Positions 42,060 to 50,590 of a stretch of DNA of 50,590 nt are shown piece after piece; the first letter of the stretch is position 1; the number at the start of each line of letters is the position of its first letter. The notes below the pieces were generated by a model, which ran no database searches, was not told the DNA's origin, and was given only the letters and a program-made list of their open reading frames with translations. The position numbers and the translations under genes were made by a program. Origin of the DNA: Streptomyces roseus. GTDB taxonomy: Bacteria; Actinomycetota; Actinomycetes; Streptomycetales; Streptomycetaceae. The DNA lies in contig NZ_LFML01000054.1 of NCBI RefSeq assembly GCF_001044425.1, positions 1-50,590 on the forward strand, read 5' to 3'.

Positions 42060-42716
42060 CTACTTCCCCGGCAGACCGAGGCGGGCACCGATTTCCTCGG
42101 CCATCACCCGTCCGGCCTGCTCGGCGAGGTCGTCCTCGGCGAGGTCCTCGTCGGTGTCCAGGCCGTCCAGGGCCTCCAGCGGCTGGTCCAGCCGCACGTG
42201 GGCGATCAGCGACTGGAGGGCGCGCAGCGTCGCCGAGGCCGTCGGACCCCAGTTGGTGAAGTACGAGAACTGCCACCACCACAGCGCCTCGGTGGTCCGG
42301 CCCGCCTGGTGGTGGATGAGGCCGTGCCGCAGGTCCGCCACCACGTCGGCGAGGTCGTCCGAGATCCGGTGCGCGACGGGAGCCTTGCGCGGCTCGTACG
42401 GGTCGAAGACCTCGGAGTAGACGTCGACCGGCTCCAGCATGAGCGCGAACCGCTCGCGCAGGTCGTCCACGTCCGGTTCCGGGCCGAGGTCGGGCTCGTA
42501 GCGCTCGTCGGGCAGGACGTCCTGGTACGCGCCCAGCCGGCCGCCCGCCAGCAGCAGCTGGGACACCTCCAGGAGGAGGAAGGGCACCGCGCTGTCCGGG
42601 TCCTCGCCCTTGGCCACCTCGGTGACGGCGACGATGAAGGACTCGATCTGGTCCGCGATCGAGGCCGCGAAGTCGTCCGGATCCACTCCCAGGGCGTGCA
42701 GCATTGCGTCAGACAT
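42060..42716 (-). CDS. DUF5063-family protein
   Basis: A 218-residue acidic soluble protein, helical, beginning [20 protein letters not shown] and rich in Trp in the middle ([17 protein letters not shown]). It belongs, as far as I recall, to DUF5063, regularly found beside recR in actinobacteria. The start overlaps the end of recR by eight bases, with AAGG nine bases upstream, so it is translated from the recR mRNA. Function unknown. Confidence 0.78.
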   Translation of the reverse strand: MSDAMLHALGVDPDDFAASIADQIESFIVAVTEVAKGEDPDSAVPFLLLEVSQLLLAGGRLGAYQDVLPDERYEPDLGPEPDVDDLRERFALMLEPVDVYSEVFDPYEPRKAPVAHRISDDLADVVADLRHGLIHHQAGRTTEALWWWQFSYFTNWGPTASATLRALQSLIAHVRLDQPLEALDGLDTDEDLAEDDLAEQAGRVMAEEIGARLGLPGK

Positions 42717-43308
42717 CGAGAAGTCGCCTTCCTTCAAAGGCCCGCCCCAGCGTGACCTCGTCCGCGTACTCCAGATCTCCCCCGACGGGGAGCCCGCTGG
42801 CCAGGCGGGTGACCTTCAGGCCCATGGGCTTGATCATGCGGGCGAGGTAGGTGGCGGTCGCCTCGCCCTCCAGGTTCGGGTCGGTGGCGAGGATCAGCTC
42901 GGTCACCTCTCCGTCCGCGAGGCGCGCCAGCAGCTCGCGGATGCGCAGGTCGTCCGGTCCGACGCCCTCGATCGGGCTGATCGCGCCGCCGAGGACGTGG
43001 TACCGGCCCCGGAACTCGCGGGTCCGCTCGATCGCGACGACGTCCTTCGGCTCCTCCACCACGCAGATGACCGTGGTGTCGCGGCGCGGGTCGCGGCAGA
43101 TGTTGCACCGCTCCTCCTGCGCCACGTTCCCGCACACCGCGCAGAACCGGACCTTGTCCTTGACCTCCAGCAGCGCGTGCGCGAGGCGGCGGACGTCGGT
43201 GGGCTCGGCCTGCAGGATGTGGAAGGCGATCCGCTGCGCGCTCTTGGGCCCGACGCCGGGCAGCCTGCCCAGTTCGTCGATCAGGTCCTGGACCACGCCT
43301 TCGTACAC
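42709..43308 (-). CDS. recR: Recombination protein RecR
   Basis: A 199-residue RecR: N-terminal helix-hairpin-helix ([13 protein letters not shown]), a C4 zinc finger ([16 protein letters not shown]), a Toprim domain ([14 protein letters not shown]) and a C-terminal Walker-like region. RecR loads RecA at ssDNA gaps with RecF/RecO. GTG 43308. Downstream of ybaB after an 85-bp gap containing GGGTTCGGGTACGG-type short repeats. Confidence 0.96.
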   Translation of the reverse strand: MYEGVVQDLIDELGRLPGVGPKSAQRIAFHILQAEPTDVRRLAHALLEVKDKVRFCAVCGNVAQEERCNICRDPRRDTTVICVVEEPKDVVAIERTREFRGRYHVLGGAISPIEGVGPDDLRIRELLARLADGEVTELILATDPNLEGEATATYLARMIKPMGLKVTRLASGLPVGGDLEYADEVTLGRAFEGRRLLDV

Positions 43309-43393
43309 GGACTGCCTTCTTTCGTTCTGCGGTGGGGGGTCGGGGTCGGTTGGGGTTCGGGTACGGCTTCGGGTTCGGGTGCCGGAGCGCGGG

Positions 43394-43738
43394 TTAGAAC
43401 GGGAGGCCGGGGATGCCGCTGCCGCCGCCCAGGCCCTGGGCCAGCGGGCCGAGCTTCTCCTGCTGGAGCGCCTGGGCGTTCTCGTTGGCCGCCTGGACCG
43501 CCGCGACGACCAGGTCGGCGAGGGTCTCGGTGTCCGCCGGGTCCACGGCCTTGGGGTCGATCACCAGCGCGCGCAGCTCACCGGAGCCGGTGACGGTCGC
43601 CTTCACCAGGCCGCCGCCGGCCTGGCCCTCGACCTCGGCCTGCGCGAGCGCCTCCTGGGCCGCGGCCAGGTCCTGCTGCATCTTCTGGGCCTGCTGGAGC
43701 AGCTGCTGCATGTTGGGCTGGCCACCACCGGGAATCAC
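43394..43738 (-). CDS. YbaB/EbfC nucleoid-associated protein
   Basis: A 114-residue DNA-binding protein with the Gln-rich N-terminus [15 protein letters not shown] and the core [19 protein letters not shown] of the YbaB/EbfC family, which binds DNA as a dimer. It is next to recR in nearly all actinobacteria. ATG 43738. The C-terminus is Gly-rich. Confidence 0.93.
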   Translation of the reverse strand: MIPGGGQPNMQQLLQQAQKMQQDLAAAQEALAQAEVEGQAGGGLVKATVTGSGELRALVIDPKAVDPADTETLADLVVAAVQAANENAQALQQEKLGPLAQGLGGGSGIPGLPF

Positions 43739-44004
43739 AGGTCACTCACTCCGTCGCGTCGGTCCAAGACTGGTCGGCTTGGTCAATCCGAGCCTACGTG
43801 CTCCCCGCGCGGCGCGCCCTACGCCGTGAGGACCAACTCTTTCGAGTGAGAGACGGGGCCCGCGCGTACCTGATGGAGACCTCCTTGCAGGCGGAAAACC
43901 GGGGATTCGTCGCCCATGGGCCGCCATTCGAAGGTAGGAAGAGCATGCGCATCATTGCGCACACGCGCACCACCACACGTCAGCGCAGGCAGAGGGAGTG
44001 CCGG

Positions 44005-44766
44005 GTGAGCCAGCCGGAGATGCAGCCCGAGGGGCCACCCCGGGATCCCCGGGAACCCCGGGACTCGCGGGAGGAGGGCAGCGGACCGATGGCGGCGGGC
44101 GATCTGACCGGCGGGCCGTTCCCCCTCGGGGACTGGGGCGAGCCGGCCGAGCGGCTGGACGAGCTCTACCGGCGGGTCGAGGCCGACGCCCTGCGCACCG
44201 CGGAGTGGTATCTCGGCGACCGGGCGTGGAAGCGCCGGGGCGCGCGGGTGCTGCGGGTCGGGGCCGCCGCGGGGGCGGTGGCCGGGGCCGCGCTCCCGCT
44301 GCTGGAGGTGACGGGATCCGCGCCGGGGGTGGCCTCGTACGGGTACCTCGCGCTGCTCCTGGCCGCGGCCTGCCTGGCCTGCGACCGGTTCTTCGGCCTG
44401 ACCTCGGGCTGGATGCGGGACGTGGCCACCGCGCAGGCGGTGCAGCGCCGCCTGCAGACGCTGCAGTTCGACTGGGCCTCGGAGAACGTGCGGGAGGTGC
44501 TGGGGCCCACGGAGGGCACGGCGAGCGAGGCGGCCGAGCGGTGCCTGACCGTACTCCGCCGCTTCTCGGAGGACGTGACGGAGCTGGTGCGCTCGGAGAC
44601 CGCGGAGTGGATGGTGGAGTTCTCCTCGGGACCGGCGCCGCTCGTGATGCAGTCGCTCGGCGCCCCGTCGCGGGCGGAGGCGGGCCTCCCCCCGGCCCGT
44701 TTTCCCCTGCCCCCGGGCACCCGCCCCAACATGCCGCGCCAGCGCCCGCCGGAGCAGCCCCGCTGA
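44005..44766 (+). CDS. SLATT-domain membrane protein
   Basis: A 253-residue protein: an N-terminal ~35 residues rich in Pro/Arg/Asp, then WYLGDRAWKRRGARVLRVGAA and two membrane helices (~85-105 and ~115-133), followed by a cytoplasmic helical region and a Pro-rich tail. The layout matches SLATT proteins, which were predicted as two-helix pore effectors associated with nucleotide-sensing (SMODS/SLOG) conflict systems. No such sensor is adjacent here and the gene appears isolated. GTG 44005 is preferred over the long upstream frame because GAGGGAG lies six bases before it; the upstream extension is divergent-promoter sequence. Confidence 0.72.
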   Translation: MSQPEMQPEGPPRDPREPRDSREEGSGPMAAGDLTGGPFPLGDWGEPAERLDELYRRVEADALRTAEWYLGDRAWKRRGARVLRVGAAAGAVAGAALPLLEVTGSAPGVASYGYLALLLAAACLACDRFFGLTSGWMRDVATAQAVQRRLQTLQFDWASENVREVLGPTEGTASEAAERCLTVLRRFSEDVTELVRSETAEWMVEFSSGPAPLVMQSLGAPSRAEAGLPPARFPLPPGTRPNMPRQRPPEQPR

Positions 44767-44784
44767 AGGCGTCCCCGCCGGGGT

Positions 44785-44821
44785 GTGAGGGGGCGAGGGG
44801 GACGAGCCCCCGACCCCTCAC
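44785..44821. terminator. Convergent-gene hairpin
   Basis: GTGAGGGG pairs with CCCCTCAC at the ends and GGGGG with CCCCC inside (with mismatches), between the SLATT gene and the minus-strand gene ending at 44827. Confidence 0.55.
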
Positions 44822-44826
44822 GGCGG

Positions 44827-45477
44827 TCAGCTGAAGATGATCATCGAGCCCTGGCCGAGACACCGCGTCGCGGCGGCGTGCAGGCCCAGCCACACGTGCC
44901 GCTCCCGCGCGAAGGGGCTCTCGTCGTACGGAATCGGCCCCGCGGGCTCTTCCAGGGACGTGGGCCGCCCCGGCGCCGCCGGAGCCCCCGGCGGATTCCC
45001 CGGATCGATCCCGATCGCCGGCGCCACCACCACCAGCTCGCGCAGCAGGCCCTGCGCCGAGCCCAGCGGCCCGCCCCCGGCCAGCAGCTCCTCGTTGGCC
45101 AGCGGAGCCGCGAAGTCCACCGGCACGTACGCCCCGGCATGGTCGTAGTGCCACACCAGGTGCGACTGCTGCGCCGTCGACTCGAACATCTCCAGCAGCT
45201 GCTCGTAGTCCCCGCCCAGCTCGTCCACCGGCGTCACCGGCAGTCCGCAGATCTGCAGCAGGTAGGCCCGCCGCAGGAAGTGCAGGGCGTCGTAGTCGAA
45301 GCCGGCGACGGGGGCCACGTCCCCGCTCAGGCCCGGCATGTACGCGAACACGGGCACCGACGGCAGGCCCGCCTCGCCCAGCGCCTTGTCGTACGAGGCG
45401 ATCTCTTCCGCGAACGGGTTGTCGGGGCTGTGGCACAGCACGTCGACAAGGGGGACCAGCCACAGGTCACAGGCCAC
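44827..45477 (-). CDS. Conserved hypothetical protein
   Basis: A 216-residue soluble protein with no signal peptide or membrane span; motifs include PLVDVLCHSPDNPF and LVWHYDHAGAYVPVDF. I do not recognise a family. GTG 45477 is chosen because GGAG lies five bases upstream and a TACGCT hexamer (45518-45513) about 40 bases upstream could be its -10; the longer frame to 45531 would run through that promoter. Confidence 0.6.
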   Translation of the reverse strand: MACDLWLVPLVDVLCHSPDNPFAEEIASYDKALGEAGLPSVPVFAYMPGLSGDVAPVAGFDYDALHFLRRAYLLQICGLPVTPVDELGGDYEQLLEMFESTAQQSHLVWHYDHAGAYVPVDFAAPLANEELLAGGGPLGSAQGLLRELVVVAPAIGIDPGNPPGAPAAPGRPTSLEEPAGPIPYDESPFARERHVWLGLHAAATRCLGQGSMIIFS

Positions 45478-45585
45478 GCGGGCTCCGATCAGTCGATGTC
45501 GCCGATCCCGCCAGCGTAGTGCGCCGAACACCCTCCGCGAAGGGCTGCGCAGAACCTGGGGCGGAACTCGCCCCGGAGCCGCCCG

Positions 45586-48120
45586 CTACACCCCTCCCGG
45601 ACCCACCCTCCAGACCCAGACGTCCTCGGCCTTCTGCGGGGGCTGCCCCAGCAGCTCGGTGAGCATGTCGCGCAGCTCGACCCCGCGGTCCTGGAAGGGC
45701 AGCACGACGGCCCCCGCCTTCCAGAACTCCAGGTCCCGGCGGGCCTGGTCCCGCCACTGGGGGGTGATCTCCGGCGGCTGCTGCCCGTAGCGGACGTCCC
45801 GCAGGAGGTTCGAGAGGTGGCGCGGGGTGGCCCCGTAGATGCCGATCCGGTCGGGTCCCCACGGCCCGTTGAAGTAGCCGCCGGCCAGCCGGAACCCGAA
45901 GTCCGCCTCGACCTGCCAGTGCAGCGCGTCCGCCTGGCCGGGGTCGGGCAGCGGCACCGGGACGAGCGCTTCGCCGTCCTTGACGTAGCCCTTCCAGGCC
46001 CCCGAGGTGACGAACGCCGGCACCGGAGCCCGCTCCCGTACGGCCAGCGGCAGCGGAAGCACCGGGATCAGCGCCGCCGCCACCGCGAGCAGGCCGAGCG
46101 TGCGCGGCTCGCGGTGGCGCATCCGTACGATCCGGTCCAGCGCGAGCGCGAGCAGCACGCCCAGGACGGGGGCGCACACCATCGCCACGCGCCCCTCGAT
46201 CACCGACTCGAACAGCGGCAGCCTGACCATCAGCCGCCAGGGCCCCGGCAGCACGACGTCCGTGCGCGGGACCGGCACCCAGGGCCCGAGCGACAGCGCC
46301 AGCGCCGCGAAACCGGTGAGCGCGAGCGCGCGGACCGGCTTGCTGCGCCACATCCACACGCAGACGGCCACGCCGAGCGCCAGCAGCGGCCAGCCGTAGA
46401 AGGCGTTCTGCTCGGTGGTGTTCAGCGAGAGCCGTCCGGCCGTCTCGGCGTCGCCGAAGAGCGAGCGGGCCGCGTACTCGACCAGGGCGCGCGGGCTGTT
46501 GCCGGCGTTGTCCCCGTGCAGGACCGAGTGGTAGCTCTGCGGGCCGAAGAACTGCCAGTACAGCGGGAAGATCAGCAGCGGCGCGCAGACGCCCGCCGCG
46601 ATGACCAGGCCGAGGCCCAGCGGCCGGGCGGCCGCGAGCGCGCGCCGCCGGTCGACCACGAGGTACGCGAGCGAGAAGAGCAGCATGCCGAGCGCGGCGA
46701 TGAGCAGCGGCTCCTCGCCGAGGAAGATCTGGTACGTCGCGAACAGGCCGAGCAGGACCCCGTCGCGGACGATGTTCCTGCCCTCGCACAGGCGCAGCGC
46801 CCTGTCGATGATCAGCGGGAGCATGAAGAGGACGACGAAGTTGGGGTGGCCGTTGGCGTGCGAGACCATCGGCGGCGCGAACGCGGCGAGCGCCCCGCCC
46901 GCGGCGGCGGCCCAGCGGCTGCGCACGAGGCGGCGGCGGATCAGCCAGTACCAGGTCCAGGCGCTGGCGGCCATGCCGAGCGTGAGGACGAGCGCGAAGG
47001 TGACCGTCTCACCGAACAGGAGCGTGACCGGGATCAGCGGGACGGTCAGCCCGAGCATGGTGGCGTTGGCCATCAGGTTCACGCCGTCGGGCATGCCCTG
47101 GGCCGTGGTGAAGAGCGGATTGCGCAGGTGGGTGATGTTGTCGGTGGCGACGCCGACGAACCACTCCCACTGGTTCTGGTCCTGGAGCGCGTCCGCGAGG
47201 TAGCGGCCGTCGAGGTCCGCCCACAGGCCGTGGAAGAGGTACGCGGAGAGGGCGAGGAAGACGGCGGCGACGGCGAGGCCGCCGGAGTTCAGGCGGTAGA
47301 GCTCGGTGAGCGCGCGGCGCCGGTCGCCGCGGGCCGTGGGCGTGGTTCGGCCTGCGGCCGTGGGCGGGGTCGCGGGCGGGCGGGGGCGGGCGGCCGGCTC
47401 GGGGTTGCGGCTCACCGGTACCTCGGCCACGTACCAGCCCTGGCGGCGCATCCAGCGCAGCACTTCGGCGTCGATGGCCGGGCCGTCGAGGACGGAGGCG
47501 CCGAAGGCGGCCCGGGCCCGGTCGCCGTCGAAGAGGGCGAAGCCGCAGGTGTCGGCGCGAAATCCCGGTATCCCGGGGATGCCCAGGGCGCGGACCAGGC
47601 GGTTTCCCGTTCGGCCGAGGGCGGCGGTCGGGTTCTCGCTCTCGTTCCCGGTCCGGCTTCCGCTTCCGTTCTGCGGATCCTGTGGGGCGAGGGCCTGCTC
47701 CAGGTGGTCGAGCTCGGCCGGCGGGATCGTCGCCCCGGCGTCGGCGAGCAGCACCCGCTCCCCGGCGCTCGCGAGCACTGCGGCGCGCAGCGCGGCGCCC
47801 TTGCCGCGGTGGTGTTCGGAGCGGATCAGCCGGATCCGGGGTTCGTCGGCGGCCGCGGCCTCGACGAGGGCGGCGGTGTCGTCGGTGGAGGCGTCGTCGG
47901 CGACGACGAGCTCCCAGTCGCCGGGGCCGGTGCCGAGGCGGGCGTCGAGATCGGCGCGGAAGGCGTCGAGGGTCGCGGTGATCCGGTGCGCGTCGTCGTG
48001 GGCGGGGATGACGACGGAGAGCGCGACGGCGCCCAGCCAGGCGGGGGCCGGGTCGGGCGCTTTGCCGGTGTCGGTGCCGGCGCCGGGACCGGTCTCACCG
48101 GTCGCGGTCGTGTCGGTCAT
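45586..48120 (-). CDS. GT2 glycosyltransferase fused to a multi-span membrane domain
   Basis: An 844-residue protein. Residues ~30-260 are a family 2 glycosyltransferase (LSVVIPAHDDAHRI, VVADDASTDDT, LLADAGAT), with the DXD-like DAGA. Residues ~285-690 hold about ten to eleven hydrophobic spans, resembling C-type glycosyltransferases, followed by an extracytoplasmic C-terminal part (~700-844). It probably builds or transfers a lipid-linked sugar (inference). ATG 48120 overlaps the GntR stop codon, so expression is coupled to that regulator. Confidence 0.85.
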   Translation of the reverse strand: MTDTTATGETGPGAGTDTGKAPDPAPAWLGAVALSVVIPAHDDAHRITATLDAFRADLDARLGTGPGDWELVVADDASTDDTAALVEAAAADEPRIRLIRSEHHRGKGAALRAAVLASAGERVLLADAGATIPPAELDHLEQALAPQDPQNGSGSRTGNESENPTAALGRTGNRLVRALGIPGIPGFRADTCGFALFDGDRARAAFGASVLDGPAIDAEVLRWMRRQGWYVAEVPVSRNPEPAARPRPPATPPTAAGRTTPTARGDRRRALTELYRLNSGGLAVAAVFLALSAYLFHGLWADLDGRYLADALQDQNQWEWFVGVATDNITHLRNPLFTTAQGMPDGVNLMANATMLGLTVPLIPVTLLFGETVTFALVLTLGMAASAWTWYWLIRRRLVRSRWAAAAGGALAAFAPPMVSHANGHPNFVVLFMLPLIIDRALRLCEGRNIVRDGVLLGLFATYQIFLGEEPLLIAALGMLLFSLAYLVVDRRRALAAARPLGLGLVIAAGVCAPLLIFPLYWQFFGPQSYHSVLHGDNAGNSPRALVEYAARSLFGDAETAGRLSLNTTEQNAFYGWPLLALGVAVCVWMWRSKPVRALALTGFAALALSLGPWVPVPRTDVVLPGPWRLMVRLPLFESVIEGRVAMVCAPVLGVLLALALDRIVRMRHREPRTLGLLAVAAALIPVLPLPLAVRERAPVPAFVTSGAWKGYVKDGEALVPVPLPDPGQADALHWQVEADFGFRLAGGYFNGPWGPDRIGIYGATPRHLSNLLRDVRYGQQPPEITPQWRDQARRDLEFWKAGAVVLPFQDRGVELRDMLTELLGQPPQKAEDVWVWRVGPGGV

Positions 48121-48797
48121 GCGCCGACCGCCTTCAGGCCCGCTGCCCAGTCCAGGGCGCGCTGGTTGTACGCGTGCACGAGGCTGCGTACCTCCGCGGC
48201 GTCGGCCCGCGTCACCGCGTCCACCAGCTCGTTGTGGCCGGACCACAGCCCGGTGTGCAGATCGGGGGCCGCCTTCAGGTGCGGTACGGCGAAGACCCAG
48301 CACTGCACGCGGATGCGGTGCAGGAAATCCGAGATGTACGCGTTGCCGACCAGCCCGCTCAGCTCCCTCCAGAAGCGCAGGTCGTAGCCGATCAGCACTT
48401 CGAGGGAACCGCTGTGCGCGGCCCTGCACGCCTCCTCGGCACGACGGCGCACCGACACCAGCATTTCGCCGGAGCCGGGCGCGGTGCCGCGCTCGACGAG
48501 CTGCCGGAAGATCCCGTCCACTATGAGCGTACGGGCCTCGATCATGCCCCGGTAGTCGTCCACGGAGAAGACGCGCACGCGAAAGCCCCGGTGCTGCACC
48601 GATTCCAGCAGCCCTTGGGCGGAGAGGTCGACGAGCGCCTCGCGTACGGGGGTCGCGGAGACCTCGTACTGCTCGGCGATCTGCTTGACGGTGAACTCGG
48701 TGCCCGGTGGCAGGCGTCCCGCCAGCACCTCGTCGCGCAGCGCGTCCGCGATCTGCTGGCGAAGTGTGTTGCGGGTGACAGCGCCGCTGCCTGGCAT
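48117..48797 (-). CDS. GntR-family regulator (FadR subfamily)
   Basis: A 226-residue regulator with a winged helix (LRQQIADALRDEVLAGRLPPG ... VSATPVREALVDLSAQGLL) and a C-terminal FCD-type helical domain (DLRFWRELSGLVGNAYI). FadR-type regulators sense small carboxylates. ATG 48797. Its stop overlaps the glycosyltransferase start (ATGA), so both are in one operon. The upstream region is the 22-24-bp tandem repeat. Its target is not evident. Confidence 0.9.
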   Translation of the reverse strand: MPGSGAVTRNTLRQQIADALRDEVLAGRLPPGTEFTVKQIAEQYEVSATPVREALVDLSAQGLLESVQHRGFRVRVFSVDDYRGMIEARTLIVDGIFRQLVERGTAPGSGEMLVSVRRRAEEACRAAHSGSLEVLIGYDLRFWRELSGLVGNAYISDFLHRIRVQCWVFAVPHLKAAPDLHTGLWSGHNELVDAVTRADAAEVRSLVHAYNQRALDWAAGLKAVGA

Positions 48798-48892
48798 AGG
48801 GGTCCGTCTCCTCAGTAGAACTTTCGGACACCTTAGGCCAGGCAGCGAGGCCGAAACCGATCGAACGCGGGTGGTTTCCGTCTCGGACCGCC

Positions 48893-49052
48893 CCGGTCGG
48901 GCGGACGTGACGGGCCCGGTCGGGCGGGACGTAGCGGGCCCGGTCGGGCGGACGTGACGGACCCGGTCAGGCGGACGTCACCGGCCCGGTCAGGCGGACG
49001 TCACCGGCCCGGTCAGGCGGAGGTGGTGTGCCGGTCAGGCGGAGGTGGTGTG
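48893..49052 (+). repeat. 22-24-bp tandem repeat array, seven units
   Basis: Units starting CCGGTCGGGCGGACGTGACG (two close variants) and CCGGTCAGGCGGACGTCACC, then CCGGTCAGGCGGAGGTGGTG, at 48893, 48916, 48940, 48963, 48986, 49009 and 49031. The last unit includes the final six codons and stop of the aminotransferase gene, whose end has therefore been copied outward. Adjacent pairs are nearly identical, suggesting recent slippage. Confidence 0.85.
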
Positions 49053-50408
49053 CCGGTCCGCGACCGTCAGCGCCTCGTCCAGCAGGGCCAGGCCCTCCTT
49101 GGCCTCCGCCTCGGTGATGTTGCACGGCGGGACCACGTGCGTCCGGTTCATGTTCACGAAGGGCCACAGGCCGGAGGCCTTGCAGGCCGCCGCGAACTCC
49201 GCCATCGGCGCGTTGTCGGCCCCGGCCGCGTTGTACGGGACGAGCGGCTCGCGCGTCTCCTCGTCCCGTACGAGCTCCAGCGCCCAGAAGGCGCCGAGGC
49301 CGCGGACCTCGCCGACCGACGGGTGCCGCTCGGCGATCTCGGCGAGCGCCGGGCCGATCACGTTCTCGCCCAGGTGGGCGGCGTGCTCGACGACGCCCTC
49401 CTCCTCCATGGTGTTGATCGTCGCCACGGCGGCCGCGCAGGCCAGGGGGTGGCCGGAGTAGGTCAGGCCGCCGGGGTAGGGGCGGGTGGCGAAGGTCTCG
49501 GCGATGGCGGCCGAGATGGCGACGCCGCCGAGGGGCACGTACCCGCTGTTCACGCCCTTGGCGAAGGTGATCAGATCGGGAGTGACGTCCCAGTGCTGGG
49601 CGGCGAACCACTTGCCGGTGCGGCCGAAGCCGGACATGACCTCGTCGAGGATGAAGACGATGCCGTGGCGGTCGCAGAGTTCGCGCACGCCCGCGAGGTA
49701 GCCGGCCGGCGGGATCATGATCCCGGCGGTGCCGGGCACGCTCTCCAGGATGATCGCGGCGATGGTCGCCGGGCCCTCGAAGGCGATGGTGTCGGCGAGG
49801 TGCGCGAGGGCGCGTTCGCACTCCTCTGCCTCGGTGGCGGCGTGGAACGGCGAGCGATAGAGGAACGGGCCCCAGAAGTGCACGACTCCGGCGGCCGCGG
49901 TGTCGGAGGGCCAGCGGCGCGGGTCGCCGGTCAGGTTGATCGCGGCGGCGGTGGCCCCGTGGTACGAGCGGTACGTGGACAGCACCTTCTGCCGGCCCGT
50001 GTGCAGACGGGCCATGCGGACGGCGTTCTCGACGGCCTCGGCCCCGCCGTTGGTGAAGAAGACCTTGTCGAGGTCGCCCGGGGTCCGCTCGGCGATGAGG
50101 CGAGCGGCCTCGGAGCGGACGTCGACGGCGAAGCCGGGCGCGAGGGTGCAGAGCCGGGCGGCCTGCTCCTGGATCGCGGCGACGACCTTGGGGTGCTGGT
50201 GGCCGATGTTGGTGTTCACCAGCTGGGAGGCGAAGTCGAGGTAGCGGTGGCCGTCGTAGTCCCAGAAGTACGAACCCTCGGCCCCGGCGACGGCCAGCGG
50301 GTCGATCAGGGCCTGGGCGGACCAGGAGTGGAAGACGTGGGCGCGGTCGGCGGCCTTGACGGCTGCTCCGGTGGCGGCGGTGTCGCCCGTGGTGACGTGA
50401 GGGGTCAT
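49035..50408 (-). CDS. Class III (omega) aminotransferase, PLP-dependent
   Basis: A 457-residue fold-type I aminotransferase. FLDEVMSGFGRTGKWF carries the Asp that contacts the PLP ring nitrogen, and the Schiff-base lysine is in TFAKGVNSG. TNGGAEAVENAVRMAR and GHQHPKVVAAI are class III hallmarks. The amino donor is probably a diamine, beta-alanine or taurine-like compound (inference). ATG 50408. Nothing else is assigned between it and the window end (50409-50590). Confidence 0.88.
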   Translation of the reverse strand: MTPHVTTGDTAATGAAVKAADRAHVFHSWSAQALIDPLAVAGAEGSYFWDYDGHRYLDFASQLVNTNIGHQHPKVVAAIQEQAARLCTLAPGFAVDVRSEAARLIAERTPGDLDKVFFTNGGAEAVENAVRMARLHTGRQKVLSTYRSYHGATAAAINLTGDPRRWPSDTAAAGVVHFWGPFLYRSPFHAATEAEECERALAHLADTIAFEGPATIAAIILESVPGTAGIMIPPAGYLAGVRELCDRHGIVFILDEVMSGFGRTGKWFAAQHWDVTPDLITFAKGVNSGYVPLGGVAISAAIAETFATRPYPGGLTYSGHPLACAAAVATINTMEEEGVVEHAAHLGENVIGPALAEIAERHPSVGEVRGLGAFWALELVRDEETREPLVPYNAAGADNAPMAEFAAACKASGLWPFVNMNRTHVVPPCNITEAEAKEGLALLDEALTVADRHTTSA

Positions 50409-50590
50409 GCGGCCACGCTAAGAGTGCCCAGGTGGGAGGGGATATCGGCGGACTGTCTGCGGGTGGGGGCCGGGCCTCGGCAGTCTGTCGGCAGGTAAAG
50501 GCGGAACGGGGCCGTCGGAGGCGGTTGGCGCGGGGCGCTGAAGTGCACCGAGGAGCTGGGCGGGCGGAGTGACGCCGCCGAGCGGTCGGG

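Noticed and set aside
48893..49052. CRISPR array
   Set aside because: Units are contiguous 22-24-bp tandem repeats without spacers, and no cas genes are present.

Overview
This window is high-GC actinobacterial DNA, almost certainly a Streptomyces chromosome core region. Codon third positions are nearly always G or C, GTG starts are common, and the gene order (ssd/tad, acsA, nhaA, nth, crp, paired ArsA-like ATPases, wblA, class A PBP, asd/ask, recR) is one I know from streptomycetes. From recalled gene content, most of the first 32 kb also follows the Mycobacterium tuberculosis Rv3654c-Rv3683 block, so this is an old actinobacterial neighbourhood rather than an accessory island. I see no insertion sequence, prophage, CRISPR array or biosynthetic cluster.

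Layout. (1) 1-4612, minus strand: a Tad/Flp-type secretion and pilus operon, ssd-tadA-tadB-tadC then DUF4244-tadE, with the first four genes overlapping at their stops and starts; tadE is cut by the window edge. (2) 4613-5088: a long intergenic region with two DnaA-box-like 9-mers and, on the minus strand, two C-rich-loop hairpins that match the 6C small RNA class. (3) 5089-9636: a HAD phosphatase, an anomalous low-GC patch, a divergent Fic-like protein/P-loop ATPase pair and a polysaccharide-deacetylase-like lipoprotein. (4) 9870-17786: a SulP transporter fused to a beta-carbonic anhydrase through a His/Cys-rich linker, acetyl-CoA synthetase with a DasR-type palindrome in its promoter, NhaA, a holin-like membrane protein and an epoxide hydrolase. 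(5) 17915-24152: a small candidate ORF, a MarP-like protease, Nudix hydrolase, endonuclease III, Crp, a metallo-beta-lactamase-fold hydrolase and a second Nudix hydrolase.

(6) 24398-32124: RidA and DUF4177, divergent from two overlapping ArsA/Get3-like ATPases, then wblA facing a class A penicillin-binding protein, a YqeY protein and a metallophosphoesterase; tRNA-Pro(CGG) follows at 32227. (7) 32571-37612: a hypothetical protein, a cytosine-deaminase-like amidohydrolase, a 55-aa protein, an S9 peptidase and SURF1. (8) 37609-43738, minus: an ECF sigma factor with a membrane partner, asd and ask (with an internal beta-subunit start), DUF5063, recR and ybaB. (9) 44005-50408: a SLATT-domain membrane protein, a hypothetical protein, a GntR regulator overlapping a large glycosyltransferase/membrane fusion, a 7-copy tandem repeat and a class III aminotransferase.

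Recurring themes are envelope biogenesis and sporulation control (Tad, WblA, PBP, MarP, Crp), redox and genome maintenance (Nudix, Nth, RecR), and inorganic carbon and acetate metabolism (SulP-CA, AcsA, NhaA). Many genes have a TANNNT hexamer 6-8 nt before the start codon, which predicts leaderless mRNAs. Nothing here is unambiguously a new system. The best leads are the 6C RNA with tandem DnaA boxes upstream of ssd, the His-rich SulP-CA fusion, the SLATT protein, the sigma factor/membrane partner pair and two small proteins.
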